DNA from: Muribaculaceae bacterium Isolate-002 (NCI)
GTDB taxonomy: Bacteria > Bacteroidota > Bacteroidia > Bacteroidales > Muribaculaceae
DNA: 33,482 nucleotides
Reading direction: 5' to 3'
Assembly (NCBI GenBank): GCA_004102805.1
Contig: SCEG01000035.1
Coordinates: forward strand, 1-33,482
The notes under the pieces: model-generated
Databases searched by the model: none
Seen by the model: only the letters and a program-made list of their open reading frames with translations
What the model was told of the DNA's origin: nothing
Translations under genes and position numbers: made by a program
Shown: positions 17,087 through 24,729 of the stretch, in pieces
How the letters are laid out: every line of letters begins with the position of its first letter
Numbering within the stretch: position 1 is the first letter of the stretch

Positions 17087-17686
17087 TTATTTCATTATTT
17101 CAGATATCGACAAGAAATCATCTGTAATCGATTCATAGACCGAGCGCTGGGCTTCTGCCATACATCCCATCTCGGAGCTTATCAGAGCAGCGATATCATC
17201 AGGGTTGTCAGGAGTGTTGACTCTTGCCGAAGCCATAGCCACTGAATGGCGTACCTGGCGGTTTGACTTGCCGTCACCCTTCATGAGCATGGCGATGGAG
17301 TCATGTCGCCCCTGGCGGTTTCCGGCATCGGAAGCCAGCATCATGGTTCCGCCTGAAGGCTGCTTGCCGATGGAGATATCTGACACTGACAGGGCAGCGC
17401 CGATTATGATGGCGACGGAAGCCGCCACGGAGACAGTCGCAAGCAACGCACGGCGGCGACGGCGGGGCGACTTGACGCTTCCTGCGTCATCGCCTGCGCG
17501 GCGGGCGGTGGCAAACACACCCATCACCGCACGCGCGGCATTCACCTCCTCGGCTTCAGAGTCTGACACAGCGAGCAGAGTGCGGAGCCTGCGCTCCTCG
17601 GCTGTCGAAGTCTCACCCTCGAAGTAGCGGTCGACGAGACGGAGCAGTTCGTCATTCACGTCATTATTATTTATGTGTCTGTTCAT
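17087..17686 (-). CDS. Putative single-pass membrane anti-sigma factor
   Basis: A 199-residue protein. Residues 1-60 form a charged cytoplasmic domain (LLRLVDRYFEGETSTAEERRLRTLLA) of the kind seen in Bacteroidota anti-sigma factors. Residues about 74-79 are a basic cluster (RRRRR) followed by one membrane helix (ALLATVSVAASVAIIIGAAL, about 80-100), so the N-terminus faces the cytoplasm. The outer part contains a helix IAALISSEMGCMAEAQRSVY near the C-terminus. The start overlaps the sigma-factor stop by 4 bp (ATGA), the usual arrangement for a sigma/anti-sigma pair. There is no zinc-binding HxxxCxxC motif. The function is inferred from gene order, topology and size. Confidence 0.7.
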   Translation of the reverse strand: MNRHINNNDVNDELLRLVDRYFEGETSTAEERRLRTLLAVSDSEAEEVNAARAVMGVFATARRAGDDAGSVKSPRRRRRALLATVSVAASVAIIIGAALSVSDISIGKQPSGGTMMLASDAGNRQGRHDSIAMLMKGDGKSNRQVRHSVAMASARVNTPDNPDDIAALISSEMGCMAEAQRSVYESITDDFLSISEIMK

Positions 17687-18192
17687 GTCAATGATTTTCT
17701 TTTCAGATAGATTTGACGTATTGTTTTGCGGGAGCGGGAGAGGATTACGCGCACATTGGCTTCGGAGAGTCCGGTCTCAATGGCTATATCCTGCATCTCC
17801 CAGCCATCGCGGTCACGAAGGTAGAGAATGCGTCGGTCGCGTTCCGACAGCTGTCTTTCAATCAGGTCAGCGACTTCGGCGTAGAGTTCCATCCGTTCCT
17901 GCTGCGTGTCACCGCTGTCAGTGACGGCCGCAGCCGACGGATTGTCGTCGATATTGTCGTGGCGGCGCACTGCGTCACGGCGCAATGTGTCGATGCAGAT
18001 GTTGCGCACCGTTGTCACCGCCACCCCCTCCACGGCACTCTCGCTATCGAAGTCACCGCGTCTGCCCCAGAGACGCACGAAGGCGTCTTGCAGGGCATCG
18101 TCGACAGCTTCATCGTCGACCATGCGCCGGGCTGTCATTCGCAGACGCTCCCTGATGCGCATAAATACCGATGTGAGGAGTTCTTCTTTCAT
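17683..18192 (-). CDS. ECF-type RNA polymerase sigma factor
   Basis: A 169-residue sigma-70 family protein with only regions 2 and 4. Region 2 (about 10-75) includes VDDALQDAFVRLWGRR and TVRNICIDTLRR. Region 4 (about 110-165) is the helix-turn-helix ERDRRILYLRDRDGWEMQDIA and GLSEANVRVILSRSRKTIR. It would direct RNA polymerase to a small regulon. It leads an operon of five genes: sigma, anti-sigma, small secreted protein and two barrel paralogues, ending at 14780. Such sigma factors usually control their own operon. I did not find a clear TAnnTTTG box in the 159 bp upstream, which agrees with a non-housekeeping promoter but does not prove it. Confidence 0.92.
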   Translation of the reverse strand: MKEELLTSVFMRIRERLRMTARRMVDDEAVDDALQDAFVRLWGRRGDFDSESAVEGVAVTTVRNICIDTLRRDAVRRHDNIDDNPSAAAVTDSGDTQQERMELYAEVADLIERQLSERDRRILYLRDRDGWEMQDIAIETGLSEANVRVILSRSRKTIRQIYLKRKSLT

Positions 18193-18351
18193 TGCTTTCG
18201 ATTATAATACGCGCCATCGCCCCGTTTGCAACAACAGGCCGTAGATTTTTTTCGATAAAGTATGAATGTAGGGAGGGGGCTGCGGAGACGTGCGTCCCTG
18301 CAATCTGAAATTCTGCAACATCCCGCTTCTGATTCGCGATGCAGATTACTG

Positions 18352-19146
18352 TTATTTGCGGCGGTGGTGGAGATAAGTATGGACGCAGCCGACGAAAAGT
18401 GCGCCACCGATGATATTGCCTATCGTGGCGGGAAGAATGTTGTTGGTCAGACAGGTGTCGACGCTCAGCGGAGCCCCTTCGAGCATCGCCAGCGGCAGAT
18501 AGAACATGTTGGCGATGGAATGCTCGTAGCCGAGCACCACGAATGCCATCACCGGAAGCCAGCAACCGAGCGCTTTCTCAAAAAATGTGTGGCCGGAGAG
18601 CGCAAGCCATACTCCCAGACATACAAACCAGTTCGCGCCAATCCCCTTGACAAGCACCACCGGCCAGGTCATCGATGTCTTTGCCATGCCGATGCCTATC
18701 ACCGAACTGTGATATGGCTCGGCTGAGGTAAGCCCGACGGTATAGACCAGCAGCCAGGTGAACGTCACAGCGCCGATCAGATTGCCGATATAGACTATCG
18801 ACCAGTTGCGTATCACGGCCGACAGAGTGAAGTCGCGCTTCATGTAGCCCGGTATCAGCATGGCGTTGTTGCCGGTGAAAAGTTCCGCGCCGAGCACCAC
18901 CACAAGTATAAGCCCGATAGGAAACATCATGCCGCTGAGAAGACGCTGCAGCGACGGATTGCCTGCGGTTATTTCGGGGAAACCGAAGCCCACAATCAGC
19001 GACAGAATGCCGCCTATGGCGATGAAAGCTCCCGCAAGGATTGCCGAAACAAGAAGCTGTACGGGCTGATGCAACGTGCGCGCCACCTTGGCGTTTCCCG
19101 CAGCAATGGCGGCGTCGGTTATCTCTACCGGTGTTTTTATCTGCAT
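18352..19146 (-). CDS. Formate/nitrite transporter family channel
   Basis: A 264-residue membrane protein of the FNT family (FocA/NirC/HSC), pentameric channels for small monovalent anions such as formate, nitrite or hydrosulfide. Six membrane helices can be seen. Family features are GAFIAIGG in helix 1, AELFTGNNAML between helices 2 and 3, LGYEHSIANM with the central histidine, and NILPATIGNIIGGALFVG in the last helix. The substrate is uncertain; formate is plausible in an anaerobic fermenter. It starts 32 bp after the end of a 160-residue secreted protein and may be the last gene of the DUF3078 operon. The gene ends about 160 bp from the sigma-factor start. Confidence 0.9.
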   Translation of the reverse strand: MQIKTPVEITDAAIAAGNAKVARTLHQPVQLLVSAILAGAFIAIGGILSLIVGFGFPEITAGNPSLQRLLSGMMFPIGLILVVVLGAELFTGNNAMLIPGYMKRDFTLSAVIRNWSIVYIGNLIGAVTFTWLLVYTVGLTSAEPYHSSVIGIGMAKTSMTWPVVLVKGIGANWFVCLGVWLALSGHTFFEKALGCWLPVMAFVVLGYEHSIANMFYLPLAMLEGAPLSVDTCLTNNILPATIGNIIGGALFVGCVHTYLHHRRK

Positions 19147-19178
19147 AATCTTATATAATATATTGGTTTATGACTGCT

Positions 19179-19661
19179 TTATTGCCCTGTCAGGCTGACA
19201 AACACAGTGTCGACCGACAGCCTCACATCATACGGCGTGCCGGATGCACGCGAGCGTCGCGATCCGACGTAATAGAACGATTGCTGGGCATCCCATGACC
19301 GGTAATCGATTTTGCGGGTGGCACCCGAAGGTATGTCGGCTCTTACACGCCGGCTCTGCTGATGAAACTGGCGCCCCTTTGTGTCGATATAGCGTGTGGT
19401 GAATATCAATGCGGTGATATCGTGGAGAGTATTGTTGGCGACAAACACCGTTTCCTGACGGCTGCGCAGCGGCTTGTCATATCCATAGAGCAGCACCTCA
19501 GAGCTGTCGGGAATTATAATCGAGTCGACAGCAGCCTTAGCCGGCTCGGCGACGTTACGGCCACTGACTTTGCCGCGCGTTGTCCGCTGACGGCGTGCCA
19601 CCGTCTCGACTGCAAAGACCAGCGAAATTATTGACAGCAATATCACGACGGTTTTTCTCAT
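19179..19661 (-). CDS. Small exported hypothetical protein
   Basis: A 160-residue protein without a recognised domain. A signal peptide or anchor covers residues 1-22 (VVILLSIISLVFAVETVA). A basic linker with RRQRTTRGK follows. Residues about 50-155 look like one beta-sandwich (VLLYGYDKPLRSRQETVFVANNT, ITALIFTTRYIDTKGRQ, FYYVGSRRSRASGTPYDVRL), similar to small protein-interaction domains in the periplasm. The start overlaps the stop of the upstream gene by 4 bp (ATGA), so the two are translationally coupled. The function is unknown; association with the outer-membrane DUF3078 protein is suggested only by gene order. Confidence 0.75.
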   Translation of the reverse strand: MRKTVVILLSIISLVFAVETVARRQRTTRGKVSGRNVAEPAKAAVDSIIIPDSSEVLLYGYDKPLRSRQETVFVANNTLHDITALIFTTRYIDTKGRQFHQQSRRVRADIPSGATRKIDYRSWDAQQSFYYVGSRRSRASGTPYDVRLSVDTVFVSLTGQ

Positions 19662-20257
19662 AAGTAACGTGGTGTTAACGATGAGGATGCCGGAACCGGA
19701 AAAACCCTGACAGCTCCGTCGAGATTGTTCGGACGGTCATTGACCCGCGTCACAGTCACCCTGAACATATATGGCAGAAACCTCCACAGATTGACTTTGA
19801 GTTTATTGGTGACCGGCACCATTATAAGCCGCCGGTCATCATCGAGCGTAATGGTGAAGCGCCGCGGCTTTGACAGCAGACCTGTCGCTCCGGATGTGTA
19901 TATACGGGCATCGAAACAATCCTTACGGCCGGCAGCCGTGCACGCTCCCATCACAGTGCCGGGCAATATATTGCGGTCGGGACTGTCGACCACTATCAGC
20001 CGGTAGAATATCGTGCCGGGGTCGGCTATAACAGCAAACATCCCCTCACTGCCCGAAAGCCGCCACACCCCCTCTATTGCAGACATCGCTCTGCCTGCGA
20101 AGCAGCTGTCGGCATTTGTCACATCGATTTTCTCCGCATGTCCTGACAGGCCTGAAAGGTATCTTTCAAGCTCGTCGGGAGCGGCATGCAGCCTCAGCGG
20201 CGCCAGCAGAGCCGCCACGGTAACCATTATAATGGATAGAGCGCCGCGCATATACAT
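19658..20257 (-). CDS. Exported hypothetical protein
   Basis: A 199-residue protein with signal peptide (MRGALSIIMVTVAALLAPLRLHA, cleaved about residue 26). The mature part starts PDELERYLSGLSGHAEK, contains IEGVWRLSGSEGMFAVIAD (a lipocalin-like beginning of a beta-sheet) and FYRLIVVDSPDRNILPGT, and ends with a hydrophilic stretch. 'GVWRLSG..G.FA.I' recalls small lipid-binding beta-barrels, but this is weak. Its start is 11 bp after the DUF3078 gene ends, and its stop overlaps the next start, so the three genes form one transcript. Function unknown. Confidence 0.75.
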   Translation of the reverse strand: MYMRGALSIIMVTVAALLAPLRLHAAPDELERYLSGLSGHAEKIDVTNADSCFAGRAMSAIEGVWRLSGSEGMFAVIADPGTIFYRLIVVDSPDRNILPGTVMGACTAAGRKDCFDARIYTSGATGLLSKPRRFTITLDDDRRLIMVPVTNKLKVNLWRFLPYMFRVTVTRVNDRPNNLDGAVRVFPVPASSSLTPRYL

Positions 20258-20268
20258 CAGCTATGCGG

Positions 20269-21663
20269 TCAGAGGCGTCCGAGCCGATATGAAAATCCGA
20301 AACTGAGCACCTCGCGGAGCTGCCACTTGTGCCACTTGGTATCCTCGTAGCGCCCGGTGGTTGAGTCATATCGCAGGTGCACGTATATCTGCGTCGAAAG
20401 GAAGCGGTTGATGCTGAACGAGAACGTATTTTCCCAGTCGCCCTGCAGATAGTCATAGTTGGTAAAGGCAGTTAGCCGCGAATTAAAGCTTATGTTGTAG
20501 GCAAGTTTCCATTCGAGCCGGCAGTCGATATTGCTACCGTACTGGCTTACCGACGTATGCCCCTCCTTGATGCCGAACTGACGCTCGTCGATTTTATCAT
20601 TGGTGCATATCTTCAGGTTGTAGGACAGCGGCGCTATAGATGCGTTAGCCTTGAAATTACCCGAAGGAGTCGAATATTCGTATGTCATACCGAAACCGAC
20701 ATTGAGCTCACCGGGAGAAAGAAACGCCGCCGTGAGGTCATTCGTATTCTTGCGATAGTTATTGAGCAACTGCGTCTTAAACTGCATTGTGGCCGAGTAA
20801 TACCACCGCTTTGCCGCCTTTACACCGAATTTCGAGTTGATCTGGAAATTATCTTCCGAGATGCTGTAGTTGCGCAGCGAGTCGTCGGGAGCGCTGTTCA
20901 GACCGAGTTTATACTGCACCGTATTCTCAAACAGAAGATTGGGATGAAACGTCTGGTTGAGACGCGCGTTATAGACACCCTGAATTATAGTGTTGAGATT
21001 GTTGTTGCCGCCCTGATACCAGTTGGGTGAATTATAGGCCTGCGAAAACTGCACCATGCCGTCAAACTGCTGAAGCCAGTGTATTTTATCTACTTTTATC
21101 GCGTCGACTGTGCTTTTCACCTGCGACTGATCGACTGTTATCTCCTCGACAGTGATATGCGCCGTGGTCGGGTCGACAAACGCGCGGAAACGCTTCGGCG
21201 CCTCGGGCAGTGTGTTGATATTATACTTCACCTGAGGGGCATTGTCAATCATATAGCGCTGACGGAGCCGGCGATAGCGCTCCTGCGCGGCGCTCCGGTC
21301 ATTGACCCAGTCGAGCGGGCCGGGCGCTGCAACTGCCGCAGTCACGTCAGCCACGCTGTCTTTCGAGAGCTTTACGTCATAGCCGTCAAATATCATGGGC
21401 ATGAACATTGTGGTGGGCATCATGCGGTTGCGCACGTCGATAGTGGTGTCGATCTCCAGCTTGCCCTCGTCAGGCGCATTCATATCGAAATAATCCACCC
21501 AGTCGCCGTCAGCGTCTGCGGCTATCGTATCAGGCTGCTCCGACTTGACAATCTCCTCTACCCACTGTCCGTTGACAAACCTGTATTTCTTCGTCACCTG
21601 AGCGCCGGCTGCAAGACCGCCGGCCACAAGCACAATAAAAAAACAATATAATCGTGTAAGCAT
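20269..21663 (-). CDS. DUF3078 domain protein, predicted outer-membrane protein
   Basis: A 464-residue exported protein. Residues 1-21 are a signal peptide (MLTRLYCFFIVLVAGGLAAG). The region from about 190 to the end matches the DUF3078 pattern of Bacteroidota: WLQQFDGMVQFSQAYNSPNW, YQGGNNNLN, FENTVQYKLGLN, INSKFGVKAAKRWYYSATMQFKTQLLNNY and a C-terminal set of beta-strands ending FGFSYRLGRL. It is probably an outer-membrane barrel. The N-terminal 180 residues are charged, less conserved and likely periplasmic. It heads a minus-strand operon with two small secreted proteins and perhaps the FNT channel. A -7 box (21716-21723) sits 53 bp upstream, back to back with the pheS promoter. Function unknown in the family. 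Confidence 0.88.
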   Translation of the reverse strand: MLTRLYCFFIVLVAGGLAAGAQVTKKYRFVNGQWVEEIVKSEQPDTIAADADGDWVDYFDMNAPDEGKLEIDTTIDVRNRMMPTTMFMPMIFDGYDVKLSKDSVADVTAAVAAPGPLDWVNDRSAAQERYRRLRQRYMIDNAPQVKYNINTLPEAPKRFRAFVDPTTAHITVEEITVDQSQVKSTVDAIKVDKIHWLQQFDGMVQFSQAYNSPNWYQGGNNNLNTIIQGVYNARLNQTFHPNLLFENTVQYKLGLNSAPDDSLRNYSISEDNFQINSKFGVKAAKRWYYSATMQFKTQLLNNYRKNTNDLTAAFLSPGELNVGFGMTYEYSTPSGNFKANASIAPLSYNLKICTNDKIDERQFGIKEGHTSVSQYGSNIDCRLEWKLAYNISFNSRLTAFTNYDYLQGDWENTFSFSINRFLSTQIYVHLRYDSTTGRYEDTKWHKWQLREVLSFGFSYRLGRL

Positions 21664-21715
21664 AACCCTTGGAATAAAAATATCTGTAATAACTGAATTA
21701 CATGAAAAATTTCCA

Positions 21716-21723
21716 CAAAGATA
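21716..21723 (-). promoter_or_regulatory. Candidate -7 box for the DUF3078 operon
   Basis: On the minus strand TATCTTTG fits TAnnTTTG exactly. It lies 53 nt before the DUF3078 start. No clean TTTG -33 box was found; the place where it should lie overlaps the pheS -7 box. Confidence 0.6.
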
Positions 21724-21744
21724 GTAAATAATATGGAAATTTAG

Positions 21745-21752
21745 TAACTTTG
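21745..21752 (+). promoter_or_regulatory. Candidate -7 box for pheS
   Basis: TAACTTTG fits TAnnTTTG exactly and lies 70 nt before the pheS start. Its expected -33 position falls on the divergent -7 box, and no separate TTTG is visible. Confidence 0.6.
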
Positions 21753-21821
21753 CACATCTTAAACACGGGAGGCTGACACTGTCGCTCCCTTGAAGAATTT
21801 CCCGATTAAAACAAAATTGTG

Positions 21822-22838
21822 ATGATTGACAAGATAAATGCTCTTAAGGCCCGCATCGAGGGGCTTACAGCCGCCAACGAGGCCGAAGTCGAAGCTCTGC
21901 GCGTGGCTTATCTCAGCAAAAAAGGCGAGGTATCTCTCCTTTTCAACGACTTCCGCACCGTGCCCGCCGACCAGAAGAAAGCCATAGGTCAGGCGCTCAA
22001 CGAGCTAAAGAATTTTGCAACAGAACGCATCAACGCCCTGCGCGACGCAATGGCATCGGCCGACACCGGTCTTGACGGCATTGACCTGACCCGCACACCG
22101 GCTCCCATGCGTCTGGGCACGCGTCACCCGCTGTCGCTCGTACGCGAGGAAATCATCGCCATATTCCGCCGTCTGGGCTTCACGGTGGCCGAAGGTCCGG
22201 AAATTGAAGATGACTGGCACGTGTTCGAGTCGCTCAACTTCGCGGCCGACCACCCTGCCCGCGACATGCAGGACACCTTCTTCATACAGCGCAACCCCGA
22301 CGTGCTGCTCCGCACACACACATCATCGGTGCAGACCCGCGTGATGGAGAAAACACAGCCCCCGGTGCGCATCATCTGTCCCGGACGCGTCTACCGCAAC
22401 GAAGCAATATCGGCACGCGCCCACTGCTTCTTCCATCAGGTCGAGGCTCTTTACATCGACAAAAACGTGTCATTTGCCGACCTGCGGCAGACTCTGCTCT
22501 ACTTCGCCCGCGAGATGTTCGGCCCCGAGACAAAGATACGCCTGCGTCCGAGCTATTTCCCCTTCACCGAGCCGTCAGCCGAGATGGACATTTCGTGCGA
22601 CCTGTGCGGCGGCAAGGGATGCTCATTCTGCAAAGGCACCGGCTGGGTCGAGATACTCGGCTGCGGCATGGTCGACCCCAACGTGCTCGAAGCCTGCGGC
22701 ATAGACTCAAAGACATATTCAGGTTTCGCCCTCGGCATGGGCATAGAGCGCATCACCAACCTAAAATACAGGGTTAAAGACCTGCGCATGTTCTCGGAAA
22801 ACGATGTCCGCTTCCTTGAAGAATTCATCGACGCATAA
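21822..22838 (+). CDS. pheS: Phenylalanine--tRNA ligase alpha subunit
   Basis: PheS forms the catalytic half of the alpha2-beta2 synthetase that charges tRNA-Phe. The 338-residue length, N-terminal coiled-coil (about 1-85), and class II catalytic domain are standard. Motif 2 is around VYRNEAISARAHCFFHQVEA, motif 3 around GFALGMGIERI near the C-terminus. FFIQRNPDVLLRTHTSSVQ and TEPSAEMDI are typical. A cysteine-rich insert CDLCGGKGCSFCKGTGW (about 257-275) is also usual in this subgroup. The ATG at 21822 is preferred; a GTG one codon earlier is also possible. pheT is not adjacent, as crcB follows. The gene diverges from the DUF3078 operon. Confidence 0.96.
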   Translation: MIDKINALKARIEGLTAANEAEVEALRVAYLSKKGEVSLLFNDFRTVPADQKKAIGQALNELKNFATERINALRDAMASADTGLDGIDLTRTPAPMRLGTRHPLSLVREEIIAIFRRLGFTVAEGPEIEDDWHVFESLNFAADHPARDMQDTFFIQRNPDVLLRTHTSSVQTRVMEKTQPPVRIICPGRVYRNEAISARAHCFFHQVEALYIDKNVSFADLRQTLLYFAREMFGPETKIRLRPSYFPFTEPSAEMDISCDLCGGKGCSFCKGTGWVEILGCGMVDPNVLEACGIDSKTYSGFALGMGIERITNLKYRVKDLRMFSENDVRFLEEFIDA

Positions 22839-22845
22839 TCAACAG

Positions 22846-22882
22846 CGGCCTTTCAGTCTTGTCCGGCAAGCCTGAAAGGCCG
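22846..22882 (+). terminator. Hairpin after pheS
   Basis: Perfect 11-bp stem CGGCCTTTCAG / CTGAAAGGCCG with a 15-nt loop, 8 nt after the pheS stop and 24 nt before crcB. No T-run follows, so termination is probably partial. Confidence 0.5.
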
Positions 22883-22905
22883 TATATAATCTCCTGTCGA
22901 AACCT

Positions 22906-23286
22906 ATGCCCGGCTGGCTACAGATAACAATGGTCGGAGCGGGCGGCGCCATAGGCGCCGTGCTTCGTTTTCTGCTGCAATACTGCTTCAGTACGTGCAG
23001 CCACCGCCAGTGGGCGACAGTTGCCGTCAATCTCGCAGGAAGCGCACTGATAGGCTCGGCATGGGCACTCGCCGGACGCTACGGCCCCTCGCTATGGCTC
23101 AACCAATGGCTGATAGCAGGCCTGCTTGGTGGATTTACCACTTACTCCACCTTCGCATGGGACAGTTTTGACCTTCTCCGAAACGGTCGCACGGCGGAAG
23201 CCATCGCATATATGACTGTGACACTGGCCGGTGGACTGATATTTTGCGCGCTGGCGTTCAACTGCACCGAAAAACTACTCAAATGA
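22906..23286 (+). CDS. crcB: CrcB/Fluc-type fluoride channel
   Basis: CrcB proteins are dual-topology dimers that let fluoride leave the cytoplasm and relieve toxicity. The 126-residue length and four membrane helices match the family. GAGGAIGAVLRFLL (about 11-24), the VNLAG segment of helix 2 and GGFTTYSTFAWD (about 75-86, with the phenylalanine and Ser/Thr track that lines the pore) are all present. There is a single copy here, as fits homodimers. Its stop overlaps the nth start by 4 bp (ATGA). The short upstream gap leaves little room for a fluoride riboswitch, and none was seen. Confidence 0.92.
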   Translation: MPGWLQITMVGAGGAIGAVLRFLLQYCFSTCSHRQWATVAVNLAGSALIGSAWALAGRYGPSLWLNQWLIAGLLGGFTTYSTFAWDSFDLLRNGRTAEAIAYMTVTLAGGLIFCALAFNCTEKLLK

Positions 23287-23939
23287 CAATAAAACAACGA
23301 TATGCCGCCGTAATCGAGCGCTTTGCAGAGACGATGCCGTCGCCGCAGACCGAACTCCATTATGACACCCCGTTTCATCTGCTGCTTGCCGTAATACTCT
23401 CGGCACAATGCACCGACAAGCGCGTCAATATCGTCACGCCCGCGCTCTTTGAGGCGTTTCCAACACCTGAGTCGCTGGCAGCCGTGACGCCCGACGACGT
23501 GTTTCCCTACATCAGATCGGTCTCCTATCCCAACAACAAGGCTAAATCGCTCGTTGGAGCGGCGCGCACCATTGTGGAGCGCTTCAACGGCCAGCTCCCT
23601 TCCGACATCGACTCGCTGATGGAAATCCCCGGAGTAGGACGCAAGACAGCCAATGTGATGCTCGCCGTCATCTTCAACCGCGCGGCAATGGCAGTCGACA
23701 CCCACGTATTTCGCGTCAGCGAACGCATCGGCCTCACCACCGGCTCGAAAAATCCGTTGCAGACGGAGCGCACACTCGTAAGACATATACCCGACGCCGA
23801 CATACCTCGCGCCCACCACTGGCTCATACTCCACGGACGCTATGTGTGCAAGGCCCGACGGCCCGACTGTCTCAACTGTGTCATTTCCGACATCTGCCGC
23901 TATTTCAGCAAGAACTCCCCTAAAGAAACGCAGCAATAA
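23283..23939 (+). CDS. nth: Endonuclease III (DNA glycosylase/AP lyase)
   Basis: Nth removes oxidised pyrimidines from DNA and cuts at the abasic site, in base-excision repair. The 218-residue protein has the helix-hairpin-helix with the catalytic lysine (EIPGVGRKTANVML), the catalytic aspartate in AVDTHVFRVSERIGL, and a C-terminal [4Fe-4S] cluster motif C-x6-C-x2-C-x5-C (CKARRPDCLNC...C). The start at 23283 overlaps the crcB stop (ATGA) and matches family length; a longer frame upstream lies inside crcB. A TRIC-type channel gene follows after 7 bp, so the three genes form one operon. Confidence 0.95.
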   Translation: MTIKQRYAAVIERFAETMPSPQTELHYDTPFHLLLAVILSAQCTDKRVNIVTPALFEAFPTPESLAAVTPDDVFPYIRSVSYPNNKAKSLVGAARTIVERFNGQLPSDIDSLMEIPGVGRKTANVMLAVIFNRAAMAVDTHVFRVSERIGLTTGSKNPLQTERTLVRHIPDADIPRAHHWLILHGRYVCKARRPDCLNCVISDICRYFSKNSPKETQQ

Positions 23940-23946
23940 TAAAGCG

Positions 23947-24582
23947 ATGGACTCCACATTTCTCCTCATAATAGAAGTAATCGGCACATTCGCCTTCGCC
24001 ATAAGCGGTATCCGGCTTGCCGCCTACAAGAATTTCGACCTCTTCGGCGCATACACCATCGGCCTTGTCACCGCAATAGGTGGCGGTACGCTCCGCGACC
24101 TGCTGCTCGACATACCGGTGTTCTGGATGCAGACATGGCTCTACCTCGCCATCACCGGTCTCGCTCTCGTCATCGTAATCCTGTTCAGGCGCATACTCAT
24201 CAGCATGAACCGCATGCTTTTCGTATTCGACACCGTGGGTCTGGCACTGTTCGTCGTCATCGGCATACAAAAGACACTCGCAACCGATTATCCAATGTGG
24301 GTGGCTATGGTGATGGGTGTCATCACCGGTTCGTTCGGAGGCGTGGTGCGCGACATTCTAATCAACGAGGAGCCCCTCTTTTTCCGCAAGGATGTCTATG
24401 CCACGGCATGTCTGGCCGGCGGCTTCGCCTATTGGGGCAGCAATCTGCTGGGATTTAACGACGTAACATCGCAGTCGCTCTGCGGCATCACAATCATAAT
24501 ATTACGCATGTGCGCCATCCGCTACAACTGGTCACTCCCGCAGCTCCGCTACAACCCCGCCGACCGGCCTGACAAAGAATAA
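23947..24582 (+). CDS. TRIC/YicG-type membrane channel (UPF0126) protein
   Basis: A 211-residue multi-pass membrane protein. The family has seven helices built from two inverted repeats, each with a glycine-rich turn: here GIRLAAYKNFDLFGAYTIGL...GGGTLRDLLL and GIQKTLATDYPMWVAMVMGV...GGVVRDIL. Bacterial homologues form trimeric cation channels; others in the family have been reported to move small solutes such as glycine, so the substrate is uncertain. The ATG at 23947 is preferred, because an upstream frame overlaps nth and adds 35 residues that do not belong to the family. It is 7 bp after nth. Confidence 0.88.
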   Translation: MDSTFLLIIEVIGTFAFAISGIRLAAYKNFDLFGAYTIGLVTAIGGGTLRDLLLDIPVFWMQTWLYLAITGLALVIVILFRRILISMNRMLFVFDTVGLALFVVIGIQKTLATDYPMWVAMVMGVITGSFGGVVRDILINEEPLFFRKDVYATACLAGGFAYWGSNLLGFNDVTSQSLCGITIIILRMCAIRYNWSLPQLRYNPADRPDKE

Positions 24583-24729
24583 CCGCGTTTTGCGGCTAAT
24601 AATGGATTTTTACAAACATTTTGCGCGGTTGGAATGTTAAAAATAGCATGAAACCGATTGCCGCGGCGCAAGGTTCATGTCACACCGACATATCAGCCTC
24701 TGCCGCTTTAATGTAAAAATCCTGTAATT
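24583..24729. other. Intergenic region before the MsrA homologue
   Basis: 147 bp with a short hairpin (AACCGCGTTTTGCGG, near 24582-24597) just after the channel stop and an AT-rich stretch. No clean TAnnTTTG box was found. Confidence 0.4.

Noticed and set aside
21753..21821. T-box or attenuator leader before pheS
   Set aside because: The leader is about 70 nt, lacks a T-box sequence and a terminator hairpin with T-run; T-boxes are not expected in this phylum.
22839..22905. Fluoride riboswitch before crcB
   Set aside because: The gap is only 67 bp and mostly filled by a simple hairpin; no riboswitch pattern is apparent by eye.
23142..24002. Minus-strand reading frame of 286 codons across crcB, nth and the channel gene
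   Set aside because: It crosses three well-supported genes on the other strand and has no family features.
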